Positions 1-15,537 of a stretch of 64,000 bases of DNA are shown here, piece by piece. Below the pieces are notes generated by a model. It did not search any database and was not told where the DNA came from. It saw only the letters and a program-made list of their open reading frames with translations. Both the position numbers and the translations under genes were made by a program. Source of the DNA: Pelecanus crispus (Eukaryota; Chordata; Aves; Pelecaniformes; Pelecanidae); assembly GCF_030463565.1 (NCBI RefSeq), contig NC_134652.1, forward strand, positions 10,815,897 to 10,879,896. The letters are read 5' to 3'. The stretch's first letter is position 1, and each line of letters opens with the position of its first letter.

Positions 1-2653
1 GCTGGGAGAGCCTTGGATGCTAGGTGTTGCATGGATTATACCAGATTTATTTCTGGGGCTGCTGCTTCCAGAGCTGAATCTGTGAACAGATGGGACAGTC
101 CAGCAAAGTGGCCTCCTGACAGCTCCATGCTCTTAACCTCACCTTTGCAAGCAGTACCTCCTAAATGTAAATTAACATTTTCCTTTGCCCTGACCAACCT
201 TTCTGGAATTGCCTTCTCCACTGGCTCTTCTGTAATAAAGCACCCAGCCACCTATTTTTTCTGCCTTTCATATATTCTCTCTGCTCCTTCTTTTTCCACA
301 GTCTGATCAGGAATTGGCCTATTGTCTTTCAAGCTTATGTGAATTGTTGTTTTTCCCCCTTACATAGTGGATTCTCATTGTTAATATGTGAGTTATATGA
401 TTACCCACAGCTGGAAATTCACTTCTGTAACCATATAGCTATTTCCTGTATTTTTAGAAATGGCTTTTTCCAGCCCCTCTTACATCTAGTCCCAGTAGTA
501 CTGGTTTTAAATAGAAACCTATATTTATCTACAAAGTACTGAGTCCTGGCATCCCTCAAGGGACATAAGAATCATTCCCCAGCTCACATATATGACAGCT
601 CTACAGAGATTGGCTTGCAATGACCAGAAGGACCTATAGCTTGGCCATTGCTCTTCCATGAATGGGCATCACAAACACCTTTGTTCTCTTGGGGGACATA
701 ATCAGCCTGCAACCTAGAGCCTGTGCTTAGATGTTCCACTCAGTCACTCTCTAAAGTGCACCGCAAAGAAGTTGCTTGCCAGAAGCATCTTAGTTGCGTT
801 GAGTGCTGCACGAGATAGGAAGCTCATTTGTTGTTTTTATCATCAGCTTTTACTTCTGATTTTACTCAGAAGGGCTTTTCCAGGTGGCCTGACATGAGTC
901 TATAGGACAGAAACAGATGGTTGTTTGTTGAAGATGAGGAGACACTGCTGCATTTGGTCTTAAGACTAGAAGGAGAGTGACAAAGAGTGCTAAGACAAAG
1001 GCAAGATCTAATGCAATAAAGGCCATGAGAGTGAATCACAGCCTGCATTGGATGTTCAGTCCTTATTAGAAATGCTCTGTGTGTGATAGAAATGATGATA
1101 TGGCTCCATAGGTGCCATAATAACATGTCTGTAAAGGCCTGACAAAATTGTCAGTACAAACAAAAATATCTAGCAGAAGGCCTTATATTTTATGATAAAT
1201 ATATAACTGAAACAGAGGAGACAGAGAAAAAGACCCATTGGTCCTATGGCCAAAGGAATAACTCCTTTTTTAGTGCTGTTATTTTGAGATCACACAGTTG
1301 AGTTGCCTCAAGTCCATAACCCCAAAAACAATAACTGCAAAGGAAAATGAAAGGTGCAAAGCAAACCTGAAATGCTACCTCACCTGACTGCAGGAGGCAT
1401 GCTCCTTGCTATCACCTGCCATTCAAGAAACTAATCAAAACACAGGGTCTAACTTCTCCTGAACTTAAGCAAATCTAAATATTCTAAGGTTACATCTAAA
1501 TATTACAATGAGCAGGGCATGCCTACCCTTACAGAAAACTGAGGTAATGTCAGCCCAACTGGTAGGTCTCCACAGTGCAACACTGCCTGAATGCATTAGC
1601 TTGGGATCAGGCACATTAAAGTCACTCTTGCATGGAAATACAATTATGTTGTTCCTGGATCAAATATTGGTTCATATTGTGGGAGACATCTGTGTCTCTG
1701 CCCCACACCCTGAGCTCCTCCCATGCCAGGGGGATGCTGCGCAGGACACCCTTTGTGCAGAGGCAAGTTGTTATAAAGCTGAGAGATCACACCCTGATCA
1801 TCTGACTTCTGCTGTGGGATCTTTTCTTTTAGGCCCCTCTTACAAAGACATATAACATGAAAAGGCTCAATTTTCCACAAAGAAATATCTTGCCGTACAA
1901 GAGTTCCTGTGAAGACATCATTTCATGACTGCCCCGGTTCAGTTTAGAGAATGCGTGCAGGGAGGAGGGGTTAAAAATACTTAAGAAGAAAGTTTCCCCA
2001 GAACTACTCCCTGTTGAGTACACAGGGGGGATAAGCTTTGACAGTTTAGTTTTAAACAAGAGATAACATCAAATAGGCCCATGGGACTGGTTCCAATTAT
2101 CAACCCAAACAAAAAGAACAGCTGCACCCAAAAAGGCCTGCGCTTGCAGTCGTATTTCATTTTAACCACATTACAAAGAAAAAGTCTCATGATATACAAG
2201 GCTTTCGGGTTTTCTTTTTAATTCCACAACGTATTTAGTAAGTCACCACATCATATGGTATAGAGATGCACAGTCAATTAAGCAGGCATTTCATTAACAT
2301 TGCTTTTATACTCACATCAAAATGTCTTAGGTTAATCAAACCATTACATTAGAAGGGAATGCTACAAAAAGGAAATAACTGACAACTCTACCTACAAAAC
2401 CCATGACTTGATGTCGATATTGTTCCTGGTTGCCTGTCAAGGTAAAGTATCTTGGGATTGTATTTCCTTGGAGTTTTCACAATGATAATGAGAACAATTA
2501 TATTTCTCCATCTGGAATCCATTAAATATGATTATGATTGCTGACTTTCCTATCCTTATTACTATCTGGATTAGCTAACCCCATTACAAAGACCATGCTC
2601 CCAAAGCTCAGTTGCAAATATGGTTATATGATTTCCTGTCATCCAACCAGAGT

Positions 2654-2690
2654 GTCTTTCTCTTTCTCTCTCCCTCTCTCTCATCTTTCT
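2654..2690. repeat. CT-rich simple repeat
   Basis: An imperfect (CT)n/(CTTT)n pyrimidine run of roughly 37 nt. Low complexity; the arginine/glutamate-rich open frame opposite it is an artefact of this repeat. Confidence 0.7.
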
Positions 2691-5600
2691 GTTCATGTAC
2701 CATTTTACAAAGTATTTTGCCTTTGTCTCAATTATAAGAAACTTAATAGGTTCAAACTCCCAGGTGACCTGCATTTGCAGGTGTTTAAGGGGGGGAAAAA
2801 TCAGCTGACCGATGTGGTAATGACTCTTGCGTTGCCTCAATCAAGCAAATGGATCTGGCCTGTAACTTGCAGGTGGTACAGGGTGGAAACTTAAACATCC
2901 TGACCATTTATTTCATGCAGAATATGTAAAGATTAAGCAGGGACTATTAAGAAAGATGTTATTACAGAGAAGGAAGAAGACAGAGGTTTTGTACTATAAA
3001 CTTAATAAACAATCTTCTCAATTCAGAAGGCTGAATTGGTGGCTTAAGGCTTCCCAAAGTCTCTGGTTTTCATTCTGTGCTCATTTGTGCTATTAGCAAA
3101 TGCAGAGCAATTCAACTAGTTTCATTGAAGTTGCTCCAAATTTATACCAGTATAATAAGGATCAGAACGTATCTTTATTTATCTGGAGAGTTTCTTATGA
3201 ATTTTTACTAAGGACTCTGTTAAAAGCAGAAATGTTATCAGGTAAGGGTCAATTCACAACATTCTGGTCTTGTACCAGATTTATCTCAAAGTTTGCGTGT
3301 CTTCAGCTACAAAGTTCAGTGTGATTCTTTGTAGATGACAGTATGTGCAATAGCAATAAGGCACACCAGAACTGTATACTCATCGTTGCTCCTTGACACT
3401 AAACAAGTGTCTTTGGGTCAAAGCTGCGACGGTTTCCTGTAGGGCTCTACATTAAATTATTTCAGAAGAAGCTTTTACTTTGCCTATGCCTATGGATCCA
3501 TATGTTTTCCTCAATTACTTCTTTTGCTGTACATCATCTGCTGATTTGAGCACTAATTTAGAGGTTCGTTGATGCATTGTAGCTTTGCACAGCCAGCTCA
3601 GAACTTTCAAACTGTTTGCTTTGTGCTTTGATTATGCATTCATTTTGACTTGAAAAAGGATTATATAATAATAAGCAGCATTTCAACAGAAGCCAGTTGT
3701 AGCTGTTTCTATCTGTAATGATTGTTTAATGACTATTTAAGATGTGCTGCCTCGGGTTGTCTCATCAGCCAGTTTTTATTAGCTTTCAATGAATTCATAA
3801 AGTGATACATAATCAGCAGTAAAACTTCAGTATTGAGCAAGGTAGAGTTTCATGTAGGAAAAACACAAAGGTCAAAAATTATTAATTTCCATTATTAATT
3901 ATTATTGTGGGCATTTATAAGGCAGCTATTGTCATGACATGCAGGAATAAGATACATCACAACAAAGAATGTTTTCCTGGCGTACATTTTCTTCATTAAA
4001 CCATGGGAAACTGTGTTTGATTCCAAACATCTTGAAGTCAACAGAGAAAACCACCTTGGTGAGTCCATTGCCTTTGGATAAGGCTCATGATAAGAACAGT
4101 TGTTCACACTTTGCTACTCTTGAATCCATTTCAGCCTCTCTCTGTTCACAGCCACTTTTAATTCTCTTTCTTACTGCGCCATTGTGGAAGTAATGCTTTC
4201 ATAGCAAATCTGGGAAAGGACAACTGTGAAGGGAATTTGGGAACCACGTGTCTTGGGGGAACACACTAGATGATCTAAAACATCACGTACATGTGTGTCC
4301 CATATTTTCTTTAAGAAGTCAGACATTTTTTAATTACTGCAGTCTAATGAATGCTTTCTACTCACCAGCAACTGACTATACGTGCTGTTTGTCCATTGCA
4401 GGTAGGAGCTGCGAGCTGTTTGCTTAAAACTCACTGAAAGAGGTTTACACTGACTCACTGTCTCATGTTTGTGACCAGCTAAGGGCATACACATGCCACT
4501 TCCCACAGCTCAGCTGACATGCAGTAGTTCATTAAGCCACAGTAACATGATCATGTTTTAAGAATCCTAATTGTCGTAACTGTGGCTACCACTAATTTGC
4601 TGTGGTTGCACTGAAATCTATCAAGTACCACCAATATGAAATCTACATTAAAAAGTAAAAGCTTTTTAATTAAATATCCTTTACTGCTGAAATTAAATAT
4701 CCAAGTTGTTTAGTGACTCATTTCCAAGTGCCAGAAACTCACATCTTCTTAGCTGTTTAAAACCTCCTTTTCTGTTTCCATCTCATTTCTGTCCAGATCC
4801 TTCTGTTCTTTCCTCCCTTTGTGCTCATCCTTGCCCATGATAAATTTGCAGGGCCACAACAAGTTACCTAACACAAGTGTTATCCACAGCAGTAGGAGCA
4901 TTGCTGTTGATGGGCCAGCAGAATCAGAGTTTCCAAGTAGATATCTGGCCTAACCAAAACTACCACCGAATCATTGGTTGGCCTTCATATTGTTTCCTAC
5001 TCAAGGAAAAACGTCTTGCAGCAACATGGGCACCTCAAATCTAGCACTCATGAGGAATTTGCAATGTGAAAGACAGCCCTTTTCTCTTCCATGTTGTGGT
5101 CTTGATTCAATAAAGCATTTGGGCTCATGCTTTTCTTTATGTGCTGAAGTGCCTAGAAGATTTGTAGCTTTCATGCTCATAACACTGGGTATAACAGGAC
5201 ATAAGCACACTTCACACCTTGCAAGATTGACCTGTCATCAATCATCATCTGACATGAAAAAAAGAAAGCTTCTTCATGTCCCTATATGCAGATTAACTTG
5301 CAAACACCTCCTCTTGGAGTCACTTACTGAAAGGCAAACCTACCCAGCAAAATCCTATCATAAGTTACATGTAAAGTTTTTATGAGATGAACTATGAACT
5401 TTAAAAAGTCTGGAATCTTTAGCAATTGCTTATTGCCTGCAGGATAGATGCAGTTAGTATAGTGCCTCGTGGGCATGCCCTTAGCTGCAATCCTTATTGA
5501 TGTTCCTTTGCTACTGCTTTCAAAACTGTTAAAATTCCTTCGCTCTAGTGTTCTTAGCACTTATGTTGATAGGGAATACTTCAAAGGATACATCTTTACT

Positions 5601-8600
5601 TTATCAAATCTGGTCTAATTTTGTAGATGGAATCAAAGAGGTTCATTTTAAGTCTAGTCAAGTTTGCCAACTGTCCTAAGCTCAAGAAATCAATTCCATG
5701 TTGCTATGTAATCAACTTAAATCAGAAGCCTGGAATGCAACAGGGCAAACTTCTCCTTGGTGAAACTACATTTGCTTCAGCATTTAAAATGGAAATAATT
5801 TTGGCCCACTATTCTTACTCCCACACTTCTTCTATTTCTCCCATTCTTCTTAAAGCTTCCCTAATGTATATTGGCTATATTGATGAGCAGCTGACACATC
5901 AGTCCCCAGACATAGCTCTGAACAGGGTCTGTTGAAAGTACAACATCATGCACTTGCTTCTCTTTCTCGCAGAAGTCTCCTCCAGCACAAAGAACTTTCT
6001 GGGTGTTCTCATGCCATTATTATAACAGCAAGGTATATAATGAGGGTCCATGCACTTGGCAAGCTTTTATAAGCAAGTAGCAAAAGACAAAACAGGAATT
6101 TTACAGCTGAAGTCCTGGGCATTAACCTCCACCCACTGTGGCAATCAAACCACTTTTTTTCTCTTAACAACTTAAATACGATTATAAATCTTATATCAGT
6201 GCTACTGAGTTGTCTTTCATGTCGTCTTTGGCACCAGACATAGCTGTGCTTCTAGTTGAAGCTTTAGTCTGAGTTATTATCAATTCTATAGTCATGATAC
6301 AAAAGGGATTTTTTTGTTTGGGTTTTTTTTTTGTCTTGTAAAATAATTGTAGAGAGAGTCAAAACCAAAGGATGAGATCTGAACACACTAAACAATTTCT
6401 GCAAGAAAAATTTATGCAAAACCTGGAAAGCTATGAATCTTGTTGAGCAAGGTGCTTACCCTCATCTGGGACCAGATCAAGTGTGCAGAACAGAAGTTAC
6501 ATAGAAGGGTTATCAAAAATCTTCATTCCTATCCCAAGTGCATGAATAGATCTTTAAAAATTGTTCTTACCATGATGCGGGACCTGGCCTGCTTCAGACT
6601 TTAGGAATCACAAGATCAGTTGGGTTTTGTTCTTTTTGAAAGTCTTTCAAGTGTAGGCTCAGAAAAGCTTTGTCTCAAGTGAAACTCTCAGTCTTCAGAA
6701 CCATTATTAGGGTCCTCTGCAACACATCTCGCACCATATACAACAGACTGAAGATTATTACCCTCTTGGTAAACTTGTCTCTCAGAAGCTATCCAAAATC
6801 AATGTAGATTCAAAGATGTAAACTATGTGGCAGAACTATTATACGACTTCCATTAAAAATTCCTACAGATGCAAGATTAACCCTGTCTCAGCAATAGCAA
6901 TTCACTCTACAGAGTATCCCCAGTTCCCAGAAGGACAATATTCTCTTTCCTCATGAGTTTCACCAAAGAAAATTTTCACTGATATTTGGTTTCAGTTTTT
7001 ACTTTCAACAGTATTTTGATTAGACCATGTAACTTTAAAAAATTCTCTCTTGTGCTAATCCTGTATTTGCATTAAAAACCCAGTAGCTAAAAGCCATCTA
7101 CTAGTGTTCTTACCTTTTTGGTAGTATTGAAATGAAAGCCTGACCGTGATGCAGGCAATGGTCAACCTTATGTTGACTTAAGCCAGGTTTCCATGTGAAA
7201 GAAGGTACACTCCATGAAGATTTTTGTTCCTGCTTTGTCTTCTACTTACATCTTTTGACAAGGAACTGACTTTGAATGTGTCCTGGAACTTAAAAGAGAT
7301 GACAAAGCAAAGTCAAGACATCTACAGCTATTTACGTTGGCTCTAACACACTGCTTTTTGAGTGAAGAACGTTTGCATGTTCTCACCAGCTTGAAGTTGT
7401 GGTAACATCTCTGTAAAAGGCCAAACCAAAAAAAATGTGTAAAGCACATACACGAATATTTAAACATATATAAAAAGAAAAGGGTTGCAGCATAGCTTAA
7501 ATATCACTTCCTTTGTCTTGTTCTTCCAGTTGCCTGGCTCAAGGCCTTCAGTATATAAGAAATTGATTTACATGGAGTTCAGGCTGTATGAGGCTGGGTT
7601 GCAGAGCAGAAACTCTCTGTGTTTGTAAATATATACATACAGTTATGTGGGTTTGTTCTCTTTAAATACAATGATGCCCTGTCTTCTGCCTGGGTGTCAA
7701 AAGATGGTCACTGAAGTAAATGACCATAGATGAACTTTGCCATATTAACACCACATCCAGAGAGGACAGTAAATGAGGTGTGTGTATATGTGCAGGTATG
7801 CAACCATATATGAATACAACAGTATACAAGTATATGGGTATTTGTGGATATCAATCCATAAAGTAACTGTGTGCTTGTGTGGAGAACTTTCTACATGAAA
7901 GGATACACTCATGCCTACCTATATAGTGTGCATACGTGCGTAAGCCGTCACTGACAAGTAGAGGAGTGTATAAAATGTGTGTGTACATGCCAATTAGGCT
8001 GACAACTCCCATGCTGACGAGACATGGCTCTGAATCCTGCGATTCCAAAGAGGCAGCGGTGAGAAGCAGAGTGACTGGATCCACTGCCGTGTGGGAGACA
8101 GGCAGTTGGCAAAGAGGGAGCATCGGCGTGATTGACACGTAAGCATTGTGCTACTCTGAGAGTCTTTGTTCTGCGCCTATATGGTCTCATTTGTTTTTCT
8201 TGGCACTCCCCACAACTCATTTAGTGGCAGCCCCACTTGAAGAGACTGTGGCATCTGGTGCGAAGGGAAGGGAAGGAGGGGATCCATTCAAAATAACAGC
8301 AACTTTTAAAAAGAAAAGTTCTCTCAATATTTTAGTTGTCTAAATATTTTACAAATGCTTTTGTGTTTCATACAAGCAAGAAGGTGAAGGGATTTTCACC
8401 TCTGTCTGTGTGGTGATGAAAACAAGTGAACGGTTACCCTGCTGCTAAATAGGCCCATTTCCAGAGTTTAGAAGGACTCTCATTTGATATTCCTAACAAG
8501 GGATATTCCTCTTTATTAACCTTTACACTAATTTTGTGCAATTCCTGAGTGCTTTCCTCCAGACATTCCCTTACGACTGTTTTTTTTCCTTTCTTCCCTT

Positions 8601-8958
8601 TTGAAATGGGAGTGCAATAAATGTGCAGACTGACCCTGGTGCCAACACAGGCACGATGTTCCCTACATCCCACTCCTGCTGCAAAACTCCCTCCTCCTGG
8701 GGCATGGAGAGCGAGGGTTGCCCTTCCAAACGGTTAAGGCATTTCGAGTACAGATTCTTATCTTGGGCACAGAAAACAGCACATCGGATGAACAAGAAAA
8801 AAAGATCCTGTTTAGTTTCAGTGTGTGACATTTGCCTGGGGGAAGAAAGTGCAGAGCTCATTGGAAATCCTATTGTTGAAACTCTGACCAGTCAGTTATA
8901 AAGTGTCATGATTTAATATGCCAGAGTTGTTTCCATTTTCAGGGTCAATCACTCCATC

Positions 8959-8984
8959 TGTGTATGTGTGTGTGTGTGTGTGTG
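8959..8984. repeat. (TG)n microsatellite
   Basis: Ten perfect TG units (8,965-8,984), preceded by an interrupted TGTGTA. Confidence 0.9.
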
Positions 8985-11900
8985 GTAAGCCTGTGCATTT
9001 AAAGAAATATTTTCAGGTTTTATGTTGCTTAATTTCCTTTATAGGAATTCATTTTGTTTTCAGCAGAACGGATCTCCAGCGAGATTCCTTCCTTCACAGC
9101 ACGTGGAAACACATTTTCCAATGTCAGATCCTCCAATCAAAGCAACGAAAGTTAGAGATTGAAGTAATAATTATGACCTTGATCAGGGTTTATTCTGTTA
9201 CATGATTAATCATACATGGTATTTAAAAAAATCAGGTGCCTGCCTGCTGCTGGTGTGAATTCCAACTGATAACACCACTTATAAAATAGCTAGAAGAAAT
9301 GTCAACAAATCTGAGGTTGTTACGGCAACCTGCAAGTCCTACACATTTCAGTGTTTAGACATCAGTTTGCGATACCTGTTTTCTTTTATGACTGTGGGCT
9401 TTGTTACCAACTTACCATTAATAGGGTTCAGCCAATGCAGATCTTTTGACTCTTTTTCTCTCTCTGTCCTCACCTGTCAGCCTTCTCTTCATCAACTGTA
9501 TTTATTACAATCAAGCTCTGTCAACTGTCACAGCTTACATACAGTCTGCCAGTAAATATGTCTTTCCAGTCATTAGACATTCCTTCCAGTCACCTTGGGA
9601 TTTCTACCTTGTCTATCTCACTCCAAAAAACTTTTGTTCAGAAGTATTAGACTCCCACAGAGCAGTGTCAGCTTGGGGCCATTACTGTAGGAAGTGACAG
9701 AAAACACCAAACTGTCACTCATTAGGATCTAGTTTTTCCAGAGTTGATGTAAGTCAGATTTAGCCCCAAAACGAATCATGATTTATTTAATATATTTGCT
9801 TCTACAAGTGTCAGCTCATCAACTTAAAATGTTTCTCCTTTAACTCTATTGAGGCCTGTACAGAAAGTTTTCTTTGAAACCTAGGTTTTGCTCTAAGGCT
9901 CAATAATTAGAACAGAATCGAGAACAGTCAAGTTTCCACTCTACAGGTGCACTTTAGTGGCCCTTGGTTTTGTAATTATATATACAAAGCATTCGTGTTA
10001 GAATTAAGGCTGGACACATGAGAAAATGCCACCTGGTGGGTAAGCTCTTTTTATGCTGGCTCCCAAGTCCGAGGTGAGATAATATCAGTCTACAGATGAG
10101 TTCAAAGAGAGAAAAACAATGAGCTAGGGAAACAAGGATGGAAAAAAATCATATTATTTCCTGCTTATGCTGAGAACTGTATCTCCAAAGGATCTATAGT
10201 CCATCCATCCAGAATGAAACAATACCCGTGAGGTATATCAGAGGTGCTTCTGCAATTGCACAGTAAGAGCCTTTGCTGAGAGGCGTAAACCCCAAATGGT
10301 CTTCTGCCTCCCCAAAAGTGTGTATGTCAAGCTGGGTTGGTACTGGAATGTGTACTGGTATCTTATCCCATGTAGAGTTGGAGAGAGAGATGAACAGAGG
10401 GCCTTGGACGTCAGTGGATTGCAGAGAAATGTAAAAGTAATAGGTGACATCTCCATTGGAAGAAGTGAGAGGAAAGGAGGGAGGGATAAAGGTCCAGTAT
10501 CGTTAACCCAAAAGATTTGAATTGATTGTGCCTCAGTCACCAGAGAGTGAGTCAGGTCCTTCACCTGTAGAAAACAACATAGCTCAAATGACTCCAGTGA
10601 ATTCACAGAGCACAGACTTACAGAGCTGAGTAACACAGAGAAAATGTCAATAGCCAGATTTTGCATTCAAATAATGATATCATCATCACTTACGTAGCAG
10701 CTATTACAGACCCTAGGGGACTATGCAGTATTGGAAATAGCGTGTTTGTACCAATGGCTTGGTTTCACTATCAAAACGCAAACATCTCTGAGGTAGAAAG
10801 AGTGTCTATAAAATCACAGGTTATGCTGAACAGGAATATACACACAAGTGGTGGAGAATAAATAAACTGTCCCATAAATCGTAAGTCTCTTGGGATTTTT
10901 AGTGCACACAATTACCAACTTCTCATGCTTTGTTTTCTGGCTGTGAAAATAACGATTCCTCTCACAAATTTCCAGCTGAGATTAAATATGGAGCAGAGAT
11001 TATGACAGTCATCAAGGGGGTGAGCAGGGCTTATGAATCATCTACAGGATTCCCAATAGCTGTGACTGAACAGGCTTGACCCTGATAACTCTGTGCGTGG
11101 GAACAGGTTTCACCATCAGGGATACTGAAAAGTGTAGGTCATTTGAGGTTTCCATCCTAAACCATGGGATTCAACCAGTGTAACTCCTGGCCACTACGGG
11201 GCTTCAGCAGTCCCGGAATGCCAGCACAGGGGCAGCAATGAACACTAGGACATTTAAAGCTACTACTTGGAACATGCTGGGCAAAAAATGTTTGGGAAAC
11301 CACATTTGTTGTGTGCTGTTTTGAAAAGGTGATCCTTCAATATTGCTCTGTTAGCAAATAAGATCAGCTATAAATGCTTCTGAAAAGGTTAAGCTCATTT
11401 TCTGCCTTTTCATACAGCAGCTCTAGAGATGTCCTCTGTTTAAAAAAACAGATGTTTTTTAATGTTTTGGAGACAGTAGGAGAAGAAGTTAGTACTTACA
11501 TTTTTTAGCACTGAAACCCCAGGTTGCAGCTGATGAATATCGTGTAACCTTTCTTCTTTTTGACCTGGTGAATGATGAAGAGCCACTACCTGCTGGTAGC
11601 TAAACATAATTCATCATCATTTACAACTTCTTACTGAAAAGAAGCAGTGTTAATTATAAAACAAGGGAATGGAGGGTAAAAGGTAGGGGGATACCACTTA
11701 CCATGAGGTGGGAAGGCCTGTTATTTGCCAGCACCACAGCCTTAGTTCTGTACTAATTTTGCACTACATCAGGCTCCTAAACCATGCAGGGATCAGTATT
11801 TCCAACTAGTTTTTAAATCCCTTACCACCCTTACCAACCTAATTTCTGCTTAGAAGTGCTTTGCCCCAGCTGGATTACTCACAGCCCCTCCTGCCTGAGG

Positions 11901-14900
11901 GACTGCAAGGGCACACCATCTTCCAAGATGCGTACTCACTAAACACGTTGGTCGGTACAGTACCATGCATAGGAAGGTCTTGCCAGGCTCATAGAAGTTA
12001 ACACCTTTTTACATCTCCCAGGGAGGTTGAGGTGAACCCGCTGGAAGGATCAGTCATGTCAACGCCTTTCCAGAGCTCCAGATAAAACCGACCAGTGTCA
12101 TCTCCTTTCACTGGCAGGGAACAATTGCATCACATAATTAACAATGATGATTTCATGCCACAGGGTGCCTATACCTAGGTACGAAGGAAGAGATTGACTA
12201 AATTTTATTATATTCTTCTTTTGAGAAAAGGGTGAAGATACAGTCTGTGGGGTGGCACTTATATGGTGAGAAGGTCCAAATTCAAAAACGCCAGCCTAAG
12301 GGCTACTGAAAGTCTGAAATATTGCTGACGTGCAAAGTAATGATAAGTGAAGTAGATTTTCATTAGTACTGAGAAGGCCTGTCTCAAACAAATATACCAG
12401 CATTAACAAAGTTTTGCAACCCTTGTGGAAGCAGATGCACTTTTATACGGTTCGGAAGCAGAGATCAGATTATTTAAGGGACCTTTCTGCAAGGAAAGAA
12501 ATGCTCGCTGCTGGAGTTGCCCTCAGACTGCCTCCTCACTTTTTACCTCTCAGGTGATCTAGGAAAGCAGCCTACAAAAACCTACCTCATGGCAGCAGAC
12601 AGACCCCCCAAGGAAGTCAACAGGCTTTGGATCAGGCATAAGATTTTAAGTTTATACACAAGATGGCAAATAAATTGTCACAGAGCAGTTTGAGAAAGCA
12701 AAAAGTGACCACAGATATGCCAACCACACTGGGAAATAAATGAAGGACCCAGCACAGTCCAAAAAAGAGATGAGATTGTTAGGACATGGCAACTGTAACC
12801 TCAGTGTGTTCCTCAGCGAAACACAAAGCAAGATCTTTAACAGGAACATCCTAAGGAGGTGGGTGTCAATAACACAGCATGATTACCACTCGTCCTGTGT
12901 GCTTTCTTTTGCATAGGAAGGCAATAATTCTTGTCTCCCTCAGCCTCCCACAGGGAATCTGTCCAGCAACCTCTCACAGGATGTGACTCAACTGAAATCA
13001 GCTGCAGACCTTGCTAGAACTCCAGTGCTGCAGCATCATTTCAATCATACCTTTGATTTTTAAGCACTTTTCCCCTCAAATATGTTCCTTCATTCATTAC
13101 ATAAAAAATCCTGAAACCACCTAAAGCCCTTCATCACTGGCCCTAAGGAGGATGTCCTAAAAATGAGACACTAGATTGTGTTTGACAAACCACCTGAACA
13201 CTTATACCGACCTGACTGTTATGCTCAGTCTCCTTGGCATGAAAACAGACTGAATAAATGCTTGCATGTTGACTGCAGCAACACAATTATACAAACTACA
13301 ACCAACAAAGAAAATAATAACTGCTAGAGGTGTAGACAAGGAAAGCAGTGGGGGGAAGGAGGAATGAAGGGAACCTCAAGGTTAAATGAGCAATGGGTCG
13401 GGGCACACAAAAAAAATGTAAACAAGAGAAATCTTTCAGCATAATTTTGAAAGTAAAGGCAGACTGAATCATATTATGCAGGTGTACTGAAAGCACTTTG
13501 CTGCATTATGCCATCTCAAGTTCTTGCTCCTATTTCCTTTTGTCAAGAGGTCTTTGATTGAAGACATGATTGTCTTCCAAAGAAAGGATAAAATGTCCTG
13601 TGAATAGCTCAAGTGATAGACTGCAGTATCTTGGATGCAGCAAGAAAAAGCAATGCTAATGGATTTATACAGTAAATAATATGGGGCAAGAGGGAGAAAC
13701 AATCAAGCCTAGCACAAGTATAGAGAAGGCTGCTTGAACCTCCATAATTTGCAGTGATTGCCATGGGTTACTCAGCTCAAAGTACTTCAGGCCGGGGGAG
13801 AAGGGCTTCCAAATTTCCCCTATAGAAATCAGAGGGACACACTAACTGTTACATACCTTAAGCCCTGATTTTTTTATTACTTTTTTTTTCTGATTTGCTA
13901 GTTCCTCAAAACTGCTTGTTGCAAAACATCTGTCCTCATTCCTGAGGTATGGTGCACTCCTAATGGATCATAGCAACTGCCCTGAAAGCTGGGACAGAGA
14001 AGTCCAGCTCTCTGACTGGTACCCATGATCACAAAGTATTTCTTCTGGCCCGCAACTGAATGGCCCAAACTTCCTAAGGCTCTTCTGTAGCCATGTGAAG
14101 TGAACTTTGCTCTTCAAAAGACCTGCCTCACCTGAAGTTTTGCCAATTCAGTGGGAGATAAGGACCTGCTAAGCAGGCACAAGTAGGTTCTAAATGAATC
14201 CCAGGAAAGGAGAGTAAAAACCGCAAGTTGCAAACATCCTGCTGGATTAAACTCGTGTCATAAAATGTTGCATAGAGAGGAAGCCAGCTGAATGCACCGT
14301 GACTTTCAAGACAGAGTTGCTATGCTGTTTCTGGAGTTGAATGCATACTTCCTGCTGGTTTAAAATAACACAACACACAACAGCAGTTCTGCTGCATGGG
14401 TGGCAGGTTGCTGACCCCAAAGCTCGGCAGGTTGGAGATGCTGGAGCCCAAGCAGCCAGAGCCACCTTGGCTCCAGCCAGCCCCAGCCTGGATGAATAGG
14501 GCTTTGGGCACCACCCCCAATGTAGCCTTGTGGAGGGCTGCGCTCTAAGCAAATGGGGTGTAGTGGGGGAGGTGGGCTGTAGCTTAGCTCACATAGACAT
14601 GGCTACACCTTTCCAGCCCCCTACTTACCTTCACTCTGCCAGCCCCTCTCCTCTCCTCCTATCTGCTCACTACACGCCTGCCTTTCTCCTTCTGACCCTT
14701 CCTCATGACCTTTCCCAAATGCTTTCTCTGGTTGTAGCCATACCCACTCTCCCTGGTTCCCACTCCTGTTTCCCCTGCAGGATCCCCTGCATCCTGTTCC
14801 CCCCTGCACTTATCTACTCCTCCCACCTCCCGCCTCTGGCCCACAGCCCTGCACACAATCTGATCCTCTCTCCTCACACCCACTAAGCCTTCCAATTTCT

Positions 14901-15537
14901 ACCCTTTTCCACCCCTTCCTCTGTTTATCACCAGGTCTAAATCCTGTTCCCTCAGAGGCTTGTCCTCGTCATCATGGCTGGGTGAAGGTAAGTAGGGGGC
15001 TGGCAGGGTGAAGGTGGCATTCATCAGCCTGGCTGCCTTCCCGTTCCCTAAGTGTGTCCCAGGCACCAGCAGAGAAGATGACAAATTTCTACCTTGTTGG
15101 CATCTTAAAAAAATAACCAACAACCTGTTTTGGGTTTTTTTTGCCTCAAAGCTATGAAAGTACTTGGCTTTGATCAGTGTGAATTTTGTGTCACAGGTTC
15201 TACAGTCCTTGGTGTTCTTGTGTTCTTTCCTCGAGCTGGCATTGGGGCTGCATTTCTCCCTGCACTGTCTAAAGGCTGTCTCAGAAAAAAACACCTTTCT
15301 GGATGAGGAGAGATGGCTCACTTTATTAATGCCCAACGAGACTCTCTCCGAGGGAAAGGTGGACAAAGGGGGCTGCTTTGAGATTGTCTCCCCTTTGGGA
15401 GCAAAGTCAGACTCACCACCAGTCAGGGCATGACAGTGACCAGACTCAAGTGTTGGACTCAGCTTTTCATCCATCAGCACGTAACAGAAGGCCTTTCTGA
15501 ACTGTTGCGAATATTAGGTTTCAGAAACAAAAAAATA

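Larger units (their letters stand above)
1..15530. other. Gene-free sequence, left flank
   Basis: Mostly AT-rich unique-looking DNA with frequent stops in all frames. No exon, tRNA, rRNA or recognisable mobile element was found apart from the CT and TG repeats listed. The block at 14,440-14,900 is C-rich (CT/CCT-rich) and gives long open frames on both strands, which composition explains. The 193-codon minus-strand frame at 14,899-15,480 shows no domain and no splice-supported structure. Confidence 0.6.

Noticed and set aside
15168-15176. Single CTTTGATCA TCF-like core
   Set aside because: One isolated 8-9-mer is expected by chance in a window of this size. There is no tandem copy or context.
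14899-15480. 193-codon minus-strand open frame
   Set aside because: No recognised family or domain. The region is C-rich and opens frames on both strands. A search could overturn this, but the sequence alone does not support a gene.
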